Positions 38,651-45,546 of a DNA stretch of 64,000 nt are shown here, one piece after another. The stretch is from contig NZ_CP033611.1 of assembly GCF_003932735.1 (NCBI RefSeq), positions 310,001 to 374,000 on the forward strand, given 5' to 3'. The position numbers and the translations under genes were made by a program. The stretch's first letter is position 1. Every line of letters begins with the position of its first letter. The notes below the pieces were generated by a model. That model was not told where the DNA came from. It did no database searches and worked only from the letters and a program-made list of their open reading frames with translations. The DNA comes from Rickettsiales endosymbiont of Stachyamoeba lipophora (GTDB lineage: Bacteria > Pseudomonadota > Alphaproteobacteria > Rickettsiales > 33-17).

Positions 38651-39570
38651 TGACAGAAAATCTCAGTTGGTTTAACAGGATTAAGCAAGGCTTAAATGCT
38701 ACTTCTAATAAAATATCTAGCAAAATTACAGAAGTATTTAAAAATCGCAAGCTTGATCAAGAAACCCTAGATGAGTTACAAGAAGTTTTAATTCAAGCAG
38801 ATTTAGGGGTGAAAACTAGCGACTTTATTATTAACGAACTTGCTAGCAGAAAATATAACCAAGATATCAGCATTGAAGAAGTAAAGCTGCTACTTAAAGA
38901 TATTATTATAGATATTTTAGATGATAAGATTGAAGAACTGAACATCACCGGACATCCTCATGTAATTATGGTATGTGGAGTGAATGGCAATGGTAAAACC
39001 ACCAGCATCGCCAAGCTTGCTAATTATTATCAGCAACAAGGCAAAAAAGTATTACTTGCAGCTTGCGACACTTTTCGTGCTGCAGCAATTGAGCAACTGC
39101 TCGCTTGGGCAAATAGAATAAACTGTCCAGTAGAACACAAAGAACCAGAAAGCGATCCAGCAAGCGTTGCCTACAAGGCAGTAGAACGAGCAAAGAATGA
39201 AGGCTTTGACGTGGTCATTATTGATACCGCCGGTAGACTACACAACAAAACCAATTTAATGGAAGAACTTGCTAAAATAAAGCGGGTAATTCAAAAAATA
39301 GAACCTAATGCACCTAATGACACTATTTTAGTGCTAGATGGTACTACCGGACAAAACGCTTTTAGGCAACTTGAAGAATTTCAAAAGATTGTTGAAATCA
39401 ACGGCCTGATTATTACTAAACTTGATGGCACCGCTAAAGGTGGAGTAGTAATCGGCCTGGCTAAGCAATATAATGTAAAGCTTCGCGCTATTGGAGTTGG
39501 TGAAAAGATTGATGATTTACGTCCATTTAACGCCCAGGATTTTGCTAAGTCAATTGTAGGACTGGAATAA
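38650..39570 (+). CDS. ftsY: Signal recognition particle receptor FtsY
   Basis: FtsY is the GTPase receptor that docks SRP-ribosome complexes at the membrane. The 306-residue protein has only the N and G domains: G1 GVNGNGKTT (about 111), DTFRAAA, DTAGRLHNKTNLMEEL, TKLDGTAKGG and the C-terminal GVGEKIDDLRPF. The acidic A domain of E. coli FtsY is absent, as in most alphaproteobacteria. The start overlaps mtaB by one base. Confidence 0.96.
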   Translation: MTENLSWFNRIKQGLNATSNKISSKITEVFKNRKLDQETLDELQEVLIQADLGVKTSDFIINELASRKYNQDISIEEVKLLLKDIIIDILDDKIEELNITGHPHVIMVCGVNGNGKTTSIAKLANYYQQQGKKVLLAACDTFRAAAIEQLLAWANRINCPVEHKEPESDPASVAYKAVERAKNEGFDVVIIDTAGRLHNKTNLMEELAKIKRVIQKIEPNAPNDTILVLDGTTGQNAFRQLEEFQKIVEINGLIITKLDGTAKGGVVIGLAKQYNVKLRAIGVGEKIDDLRPFNAQDFAKSIVGLE

Positions 39571-39606
39571 TTTAACTTCCATTAACTAAAAAATTGCTTA
39601 GCTCTA

Positions 39607-39641
39607 TTTTTTGCGCCACATATTACAAACAGCGCAAAAAA
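39607..39641 (+). terminator. Hairpin after ftsY
   Basis: Ten-base arms TTTTTTGCGC (39607-39616) and GCGCAAAAAA (39632-39641) enclose a 15-base loop, 36 bases after the ftsY stop. The A run follows the GC core, so termination efficiency is uncertain. Confidence 0.4.
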
Positions 39642-40057
39642 TATTTTCTTGTAATAATTAGTTTAGACACCCGCATTGCTATTATTTAGTATCTGTTTTA
39701 ATACAAAAGCAAATCTAATATATATAATTTGTTCAGAATAATACGGCGCCTTTAATACCTATTATACCTGCCTTTAGTAAGTCTATGAATATAATAAGAG
39801 CTTTAATTCGAACAAAATTTTACCAAACTAAAGCGTTTACAGGCGTCAACCAATAAAAGTTACATATATAAAATAAATATTGAATAAAAACGGCTTTTTC
39901 TATCATTTATACTTAGCTTATAAGCTCTTCTTATCTATAACGCCTTGACTCTTAAAAATATGTCGTTTTTAGACTTTTTACGGATTTCGCTGTGATATCA
40001 ATCAAAACAACATTATATTTAAATGCCCTTTTAGAGACTTTTAAAAGCTTTTGGCTT

Positions 40058-40088
40058 AAGGATATATTTTAAAAATATATCCTTTTTT
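40058..40088 (+). terminator. Orphan plus-strand intrinsic terminator
   Basis: Perfect 13-base arms (40058-40070, 40072-40084) are followed by four more T, giving TTTTTT from 40083 to 40088. The T run is only on the plus strand, so it ends plus-strand transcripts, yet the nearest upstream gene (ftsY) ended almost 490 bases earlier. Confidence 0.7.
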
Positions 40089-40253
40089 ATAAGCAATTGA
40101 CAATAGCGATCGTCCTTGCAACAAAATTGCTTTTTATGTTCTTTTGATGCTTTATTTTTTTTTATTTAGCATAAGATTATACAGCTGCGCTGCTTTCCTT
40201 ACGGCTTTAGCACAAGCTATTTCATTCTTTGATTATTTTGCGTTTTAATTTGA

Positions 40254-40259
40254 TATAAT
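40254..40259 (+). promoter_or_regulatory. Orphan extended -10 box
   Basis: TGATATAAT gives a perfect TATAAT with the TG extension. It would start a plus-strand RNA near 40266 running towards, and antisense to, the minus-strand gene at 40542. A TTGATT lies upstream with a long 19-base spacer. Confidence 0.4.
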
Positions 40260-40471
40260 TCATAAAGAAAGTGGATTTAATTTCTATTAATATCTAGAGC
40301 AATTCAAGCGCCCCAGCCAGGAACCTAAGTAACTGCCTTACCTTAAAGCAATAGTGATCTTTATAGATACCCTTCTACCAAATCTAAACAAAAATAATAA
40401 GCACTATAAACTATGCAAATTCAAGCCATTAGAAAATTATTTTTAGCTTACAAAGTATCAATTACAATAAC

Positions 40472-40507
40472 AAAAAAGGACTTAAAGCTTAGTAAAGCCT
40501 TAAGTCC
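40472..40507 (-). terminator. Intrinsic terminator of the Ser/Pro-rich gene
   Basis: On the minus strand the 12-base arms (40496-40507 and 40478-40489) pair with one G-U and are followed by six T (40477-40472). It lies 35 bases past the stop at 40542 and closes the znuA-led minus-strand run. Confidence 0.85.
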
Positions 40508-40541
40508 AGAAAGAAACCAAGCTAAGTTAACAACTATCCTA

Positions 40542-40970
40542 CTACTTTGTTAGAGAAGAAGATGGATCTTGAGTTTTTGATACAAAAGATGAAGACCTAC
40601 CTCTTGGGCTCGCTTGAGCAGCTCTAGAGGTTGATCTACTTCTTGGAGTAACTTGAGTAGCATTTGATGCTGATCTACTTCTTAAATTTGGTTCTCTTGG
40701 AGAATTAAGTATCTGAGCAAGAGAGCTCACTCTAGGGTCTCTAGGAGATAACGATATTAACTCTGGACTAGATGTAGGCAATTGCAAGCTTGTGCTAGCA
40801 GAACGCGGTGAAGAAACCAATTCAGAATGATGCCCCTTAGGCTTACGGGCAAACAACTCTTTTATCTTAGTTTTGAATGAAGGACTTTTAGGAGCATTTT
40901 GTTCTAAATAATCTTTGCCCAGCAGTTGGGTTAGTTTATTTTGTCTACGCAATATAGCATCAAGGCTGTC
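40542..40970 (-). pseudogene. 3' part of a stop-interrupted Ser/Pro/Arg-rich gene
   Basis: This open frame continues, in the same frame, directly after the TAA (40971-40973) that ends the gene at 40971-41357. The first codons read DSLDAILRRQNKLTQLLG. The only candidate start is a TTG at 40952 without a ribosome site, which would give 136 residues. The sequence has a basic N-terminal part and then a low-complexity tail rich in Ser, Pro and Arg with repeated SPR units (LSPRDPR, NSPREPN, TPRSRS, SPRGRS). I recognise no family. Most likely it is the second half of one protein of about 270 residues cut by a nonsense mutation; internal initiation or readthrough are alternatives. Confidence 0.6.
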
Positions 40971-41357
40971 TTAAGTCGTAATAGGTGAATGAACATCAAC
41001 AGAAGGCTGTTGAACAGCACTAGAAGCCTTTGCCTGTTTAATCTCACTTGCTAGCTTGGCGCTAACTACCATATCTGCAAATTCTTCGTCAGTAAGGCTT
41101 GCATGCAATCTCTGCGCAATAAGCTCAACTTTACTACTTTGCCTGCCGAAAGATGGCGATACAGACGAACCAGCTGATGATCCAACTTGCGTTAATAATG
41201 ATTGATCATCACTATATAAAATTTCATCAATGTCTTCCTCACTAAGAAGCGTACTTAATGTCATATTTAGACTTTTAACCATTTTTTCAGCTAAAGCTGC
41301 CGAAGATGAATTTGCATCTTCTAATGGTAGATAAGTAGTATTTTTGTTTGCCATCAT
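40971..41357 (-). CDS. 5' part of a stop-interrupted gene, unknown function
   Basis: The 128-residue product is acidic and serine-rich, predicted soluble, with a helical region (MTLSTLLSEEDIDEILY and LTDEEFADMVVSAKLASEI). No family is recognised. GAGG lies ten bases before the ATG at 41357. Its TAA stop is followed in frame by a further coding-like stretch of about 142 codons, so this is probably the N-terminal half of a longer protein. It comes 39 bases after the DUF2610-like gene. Confidence 0.6.
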   Translation of the reverse strand: MMANKNTTYLPLEDANSSSAALAEKMVKSLNMTLSTLLSEEDIDEILYSDDQSLLTQVGSSAGSSVSPSFGRQSSKVELIAQRLHASLTDEEFADMVVSAKLASEIKQAKASSAVQQPSVDVHSPITT

Positions 41358-41396
41358 GTTATTTAATCCTCATTTTGATGAAAGATTAAAAAACCA

Positions 41397-41672
41397 CTAT
41401 TCCTGCCCTTCTGGAGCACCTTCTTCCTCTTGACCACTACTAATGGCATATACACATAAATCCTCAAAGGATACACCGTTCTTTTCAGCTAAATCTTTTA
41501 ATTTACCGATACTGTCCATTACTTCAGGTGGAATTTGGCCTCCTCGTTCTTTTGAAAGCCAATCAGCCTGAAAATGCAATGGATGATGCGTACCTTCCGG
41601 GTTACCTATATATATAGTAAATGGTGACGTTTGATTACCAAAAATACAAGGAACAGAAAATTTTTTAACCAT
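41397..41672 (-). CDS. DUF2610-like small protein
   Basis: The 91-residue protein resembles DUF2610, a short family of unknown function seen mainly in Rickettsiales and other alphaproteobacteria: MVKKFSVPCIFGNQTSPFTIYIGNP at the start is the diagnostic part, given here from 41672 down. The middle has HPLHFQADWLSKERGG, and the C terminus is acidic. It lies nine bases after the preceding membrane-protein gene and belongs to the znuA-led run. Assigned from memory of the family, not a search. Confidence 0.6.
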   Translation of the reverse strand: MVKKFSVPCIFGNQTSPFTIYIGNPEGTHHPLHFQADWLSKERGGQIPPEVMDSIGKLKDLAEKNGVSFEDLCVYAISSGQEEEGAPEGQE

Positions 41673-41681
41673 TGTTTTTAC

Positions 41682-42110
41682 CTATATTCCGCGATTGATA
41701 TCTTTACTACTACGAGTTGCTGTAACCAAATTAACCCAAAACCCTTTACTGCCAAAGTTAAGCAATTTGAATAAAAATCCACGCTGATGTCTAATTAGCT
41801 TAGTAAAGTGACCAACATCTTCTGCTAGTCCTACTATACTTGCCTCATCATCAATCCCATATTCATGAAGGTTAGCTTCAGGATTATGAAAATTGTGGTT
41901 ATATACTTGTTTTATTGGGCTATTTTTTAACTTTATTAGCTGATACTCAGGAGTAACCGGCTTTTTATAACTATTATCTGACTGATCATGCCATTTTTTC
42001 AGTTTCGTTTTACGCCTGGCAAGCAAGGTATTATTACGATTACCCTTTAAAATCAGCCAAACTAGAATTATAAAAATTGTAACAGCTAATAATACAAACC
42101 CTAATTTCAT
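41682..42110 (-). CDS. Small membrane-anchored protein, unknown
   Basis: The 142-residue protein has one N-terminal hydrophobic helix (about 3-21), then a basic stretch (ARRKTKLKKWHDQ), so the rest is likely cytoplasmic. The C-terminal half includes DDEASIVGLAEDVGHFTKLIRHQRG. No family is recognised. Its ATG starts one base after the znuA stop, which implies co-transcription and coupling. A link with zinc uptake is possible from position only. Confidence 0.7.
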   Translation of the reverse strand: MKLGFVLLAVTIFIILVWLILKGNRNNTLLARRKTKLKKWHDQSDNSYKKPVTPEYQLIKLKNSPIKQVYNHNFHNPEANLHEYGIDDEASIVGLAEDVGHFTKLIRHQRGFLFKLLNFGSKGFWVNLVTATRSSKDINRGI

Positions 42111-42111
42111 A

Positions 42112-43047
42112 TTAAAGTAAACAATCCGATATTCGTGTTAAGACATTATTTAACATTTTAACATAAGAATTTTCAGAAATATAGTTTTTTTGATTATTTA
42201 TTTCAACATTCTCCATTTCAAGCAATGTTGGAACTAGTCCTATCTTTTTGTAAATTTCATTAGTTTTATTTGTATTAAATTCTACCTCCATTAACGCACA
42301 TTTAACCTTATTTTGTTTAACTTTATCAGTTAATTTTTTGATTCTAGATAGGCTTACTTGCTGATAATGATTAGAAAAAAGTGTATCAACTAAAGTTAGT
42401 CCTAAATCCTTCTCTAAATATTGAAGAGAATCATGCGTGATAAAATATTGTTTATCTTTATTTAAGTGAGTTTGTTCAAAGTTTGCTTTAATCCCTTCTA
42501 AGTCTTGCTTAAAAGCAGCCAAGTTTGCTTTAATTGCTTGTTCAGCGTTTGGAATTTGCTTAATAATTACTTGAGCAATAGCTTCTGCAATAATTTGCGC
42601 ATTACTCACATCTAACCAGTAATGACCATCTGCTGAATGCTCATGTTTTTTACCATGATGGTGTCCCTTACAATCATGACGCTGATCCAGCAGCTTTATT
42701 TTCTCAATTTTGCTTAAATTTAATACCTTATCACTGGGCTTAACCTTTATATATTTAGCTAAGTTAGGCTCAAACTCCTCCCCTACGATAATCATTTTAT
42801 CTGAATCGGTAATTCTTCTTAAGTCTCCTACTAATAAGGTATAATTATGAGGGTCTTGGTTTGGTCTAACCAAATAATCAACTTGCACATACTCCTTAGC
42901 AATATCTTGTACAATTCCTGCAATTGGCCTGATAGTGGTAATTATTTTAATTTTTGGTCCAACATAAGCTTGCGCGCTTGCCGAAGTGTTAAATATAGTT
43001 AATATAACAAACAATGATAAAATAAAATTTTTAAAAAAAATACTCAT
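42112..43047 (-). CDS. znuA: Zinc-binding periplasmic protein ZnuA
   Basis: ZnuA captures zinc in the periplasm for the ZnuBC importer. From the ATG at 43047 it has 311 residues: a signal peptide (MSIFFKNFILSLFVIL to about SASA, 24 residues), the TTIRPIAGIVQDI start of the fold, metal-ligand histidines (QDPHNYTL, HYWLDV, THDSLQYL), and a histidine-rich loop (HDCKGHHHGKKHEH, about 119-133) typical of zinc rather than manganese. AGGAG lies ten bases before this ATG; an upstream in-frame start would put 31 extra residues before the signal peptide. The start codon overlaps that of znuC. Confidence 0.92.
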   Translation of the reverse strand: MSIFFKNFILSLFVILTIFNTSASAQAYVGPKIKIITTIRPIAGIVQDIAKEYVQVDYLVRPNQDPHNYTLLVGDLRRITDSDKMIIVGEEFEPNLAKYIKVKPSDKVLNLSKIEKIKLLDQRHDCKGHHHGKKHEHSADGHYWLDVSNAQIIAEAIAQVIIKQIPNAEQAIKANLAAFKQDLEGIKANFEQTHLNKDKQYFITHDSLQYLEKDLGLTLVDTLFSNHYQQVSLSRIKKLTDKVKQNKVKCALMEVEFNTNKTNEIYKKIGLVPTLLEMENVEINNQKNYISENSYVKMLNNVLTRISDCLL

Positions 43048-43780
43048 GACCGACAATCTCCTATTAAGTTTAAACGATGTTGGCCTCAAATTGAATAACA
43101 AGATTGTTTTAGAACATATTAATTTTGAATTAAAAAGCAATCAAATTATTACAATTATTGGCCCTAATGGCAGCGGCAAAACTAGTCTAATTAAACTAAT
43201 CATTAGATTAATCAAGCCTAGTAGCGGACAAATTTATATTAAAAAAAATTTAAAAATTGGTTACGTACCACAAAAATTTATTGCCAACCCCATTATCCCT
43301 ATAACTGCAGGAAATTTTCTGAAAATTCAATGTAAATTAAGCAAATCTACCCACTTATTTACTAAAATAATAGAAATTTTCCGAGTGACCCACCTACTTG
43401 ACCACCAACTAAGCACTCTTTCAGGTGGTGAACTACAAAAAATTATGCTAGCTCGCAGCATGCTAGTAAGCCCAGATGTATTAATTCTGGATGAACCCAC
43501 CCAAGGAGTGGATACTCCAGGACAGATCTATTTTTATAAATTAATGAATGAGCTTAAAGATCAATTTAACTTAAGTATTATCTTAGTTTCACATGATTTG
43601 CATTTTGTGATGAAGCAAACTAATTTAGTATTATGCTTAAACAAACATATTTGCTGCATGGGTACGCCGCTTGAAATCAGTAATAATGTTAATTATCAAC
43701 ATTTATTTGGCAGAGATGCCGCTAATGTTATGTCGCTTTACTCACATGAACATGATCATCAACATAATTTTGCTGACTAA
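43046..43780 (+). CDS. znuC: Zinc ABC transporter ATPase ZnuC
   Basis: ZnuC powers zinc import through ZnuB. From the ATG at 43046 it has 244 residues with Walker A GPNGSGKT (about 38), signature LSGGELQ (about 125), Walker B LILDEPT (about 146) and the switch His in VSHDLHF. A GTG at 42986 is an alternative start that adds 20 residues; neither has a good ribosome site. The ATG and the znuA ATG share the tetranucleotide CATG at 43045-43048. The permease gene znuB is not in the window, so it must be elsewhere. Confidence 0.9.
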   Translation: MTDNLLLSLNDVGLKLNNKIVLEHINFELKSNQIITIIGPNGSGKTSLIKLIIRLIKPSSGQIYIKKNLKIGYVPQKFIANPIIPITAGNFLKIQCKLSKSTHLFTKIIEIFRVTHLLDHQLSTLSGGELQKIMLARSMLVSPDVLILDEPTQGVDTPGQIYFYKLMNELKDQFNLSIILVSHDLHFVMKQTNLVLCLNKHICCMGTPLEISNNVNYQHLFGRDAANVMSLYSHEHDHQHNFAD

Positions 43781-43950
43781 AAAAATATAAATATAGCCAA
43801 AATTTACTAACCAAGCTATGCAACAAGGAGAAAAATACTAATTTTTATCCTAAGTTTCTGCTTGATACAGCCCTCCAATCCTTTTAAGGTTTTATTAACT
43901 TTTGTTACATTAGAGCAAAATTTAATAAACTTGAATCACAGGAGAACTCT

Positions 43951-44340
43951 ATGGCTTATAAACATATGACTCAAAATGACTTTTTTAGTCCTAACAATAA
44001 TTTAGGCTTTAACCTCTCTGGTAATCTGTATACCAAAGGAAATTGGGCAGTTAAAAATGAGCAAGAAATTAATCTTGATCATGCAAACACTGCAGCAGAA
44101 AAAGTTATTTCATTTAAAACTGATAAAGCAATTCATGTTGATAATAGCACTGTTACCGCTCAAGAAGCATTATTTTTTGATAGCCCTAACATGCATGCTC
44201 ATCAATCTACTTTCAATGCCCCACATATATATTTTCTTAAAACTGCTCAGCAAGATGTAGAGGACAATGTTTATAATGGATTAGTTGAATTAGTTGAAGA
44301 TTCGGCTCACATGAACGATATTTATAATTCTTATCTTTAA
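43951..44340 (+). CDS. Small repeat protein, possible beta-helix
   Basis: I do not recognise this 129-residue protein. Residues about 18-100 can be read as four tandem units of about 20 residues, beginning FNLSGNLYTKG, INLDHANTAAEK, IHVDNSTVTAQEA and MHAHQSTFNAPH, each with a similar run of alternating hydrophobic residues. That spacing is typical of right-handed beta-helix repeats in secreted adhesins and haemagglutinins, but here there is no signal peptide. AGGAG lies seven bases before the ATG. It stands alone, with a terminator just after it. Confidence 0.7.
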   Translation: MAYKHMTQNDFFSPNNNLGFNLSGNLYTKGNWAVKNEQEINLDHANTAAEKVISFKTDKAIHVDNSTVTAQEALFFDSPNMHAHQSTFNAPHIYFLKTAQQDVEDNVYNGLVELVEDSAHMNDIYNSYL

Positions 44341-44346
44341 AAAAAT

Positions 44347-44378
44347 AATCACCAAGAAGTTTAGACCTCTTGGTGATT
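44347..44378. terminator. Terminator between convergent genes
   Basis: Eleven-base perfect arms (44347-44357 and 44368-44378, core ATCACCAAGA) around a ten-base loop, six bases after the stop of the repeat-protein gene. A run of A precedes it and TTAAAT follows, so it may serve both strands. Confidence 0.7.
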
Positions 44379-44405
44379 TAAATACCTGTATGGCTTTAAG
44401 TATAG

Positions 44406-44696
44406 CTAAAATACATATAAGTAATTGATGATAATGCTTTTAGTTAAATCAAGCATTAAAAACAACAGGATTGGTGAAATATCCACCACCCCTAAATTCG
44501 GCAAAATACTACGCAATTTATTTAGCACCGGTTCATATAACTTATCAAGCGCATAACTTATTCTATTTACAATAATATTGTAACGGTTAACAATTTCAAA
44601 AGTAACCAGCAAATTAACGATAATATTTATAATTAAACCAAATTTATAGATACTAACTATACTAATTATAAAATCTAAAAATGGATTAATATTCAT
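44406..44696 (-). CDS. yggT: YggT-family membrane protein
   Basis: The 96-residue protein has two hydrophobic regions with a middle segment (LDKLYEPVLNKLRSILPNLGVVDISPILLFL) whose P-x-L...P...D-x-SP pattern is diagnostic of YggT. Members are small inner-membrane proteins often linked to division or osmotic shock; the function is unclear. It is seven bases downstream of lolA in a minus-strand run. Confidence 0.85.
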   Translation of the reverse strand: MNINPFLDFIISIVSIYKFGLIINIIVNLLVTFEIVNRYNIIVNRISYALDKLYEPVLNKLRSILPNLGVVDISPILLFLMLDLTKSIIINYLYVF

Positions 44697-44703
44697 CTTA
44701 CCT

Positions 44704-45546
44704 CTATTGTTTTTTGATTATCGTAGGATTTTTAAATGTAAACAATTTATTATCAACAGCAACATTAAATTTCATATTATGAAATGAAACTGAAGTTTGC
44801 TGATTATTTTGATCAGTAAATTCTAATTTTTTTAGCTCAAACGGCGCTTCAGTAAATACTAAGGTAATTTTCTTAAAACCCTGCTTGTTTTTACTTAATT
44901 TATTTTTAGTTACGATAAATTTCAATAATCCATATTTTTTAACATGCTCAGTTCGAATATTATCATCTTTAAAATCTATCACTTTAGCAGTTAAGAACGA
45001 ACCCATAACCTCATCAACATTAGTATAAGTCGCCTCATTTAGCTCGTAATCATAATATATTAAAAATCCACCATTAATAATAATTAATACAGGGATAGGT
45101 GGATGATAATGCCATCTAAGCTTACCCGGCCTACTTAAAAAAAACTGGCCTTCATTACTGCTACCATCTGGTGCAATTTGAATAAAATCAGCAACTAAGG
45201 TTTTAATACTATTTAAGTAATTTACAACTTTGGTATATTCGCTGCATTGATTGCAGCCACCTTGCTTCCCAAGTTCAGTACTAATATCTTCTTGATTAAC
45301 TTGCTCTACAAAATCATCAATAAATCTCTTGTTAGATTTTAATTCGGCGGTCAACTGCAGTCCAACGCTCGAATCCTCCCGTACTCCATATACACTGAGA
45401 TGGTCCTCTGTTGTTCCATATACTTCTTCTTGAACTTGACTACCAAAATCGAGTTGTGAAAGAGGTTTAACCTTCTCTGCATTGACTGAAAAACTGATAA
45501 GCCCACAAGCCATTAATAAAATAAAGCATAATATTTTTTTATTCAT
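44704..45546 (-). CDS. lolA: Outer-membrane lipoprotein carrier LolA
   Basis: LolA ferries lipoproteins across the periplasm from LolCDE to the outer membrane. The 280-residue protein has a signal peptide (about 23 residues, ending VNA) and a LolA-type core with YLNSIKTLVADFIQ, GQFFLSRPGKLRWHY and the C-terminal LFTF. It is longer than usual (about 200) because about 75 residues containing a CNQC pair lie between the signal peptide and the core; I recognise nothing in this insert. The gene overlaps the ftsK end by eight bases. Confidence 0.88.
   Translation of the reverse strand: MNKKILCFILLMACGLISFSVNAEKVKPLSQLDFGSQVQEEVYGTTEDHLSVYGVREDSSVGLQLTAELKSNKRFIDDFVEQVNQEDISTELGKQGGCNQCSEYTKVVNYLNSIKTLVADFIQIAPDGSSNEGQFFLSRPGKLRWHYHPPIPVLIIINGGFLIYYDYELNEATYTNVDEVMGSFLTAKVIDFKDDNIRTEHVKKYGLLKFIVTKNKLSKNKQGFKKITLVFTEAPFELKKLEFTDQNNQQTSVSFHNMKFNVAVDNKLFTFKNPTIIKKQ

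Larger units (their letters stand above)
39571..40541. other. Long intergenic region with an orphan terminator
   Basis: These 970 bases have no open frame that looks coding. They contain a hairpin soon after ftsY (39607-39641), a strong plus-strand terminator at 40058-40088 with no gene in front of it, a perfect extended -10 box at 40254-40259, and the terminator of the minus-strand gene at 40472-40507. An unannotated small RNA or a long ftsY 3' leader is possible. Confidence 0.45.

Noticed and set aside
43048-43140. Longer znuA start 31 codons upstream
   Set aside because: It would place a non-signal stretch in front of a clear signal peptide, overlap znuC coding sequence, and ignore the AGGAG before the ATG at 43047.
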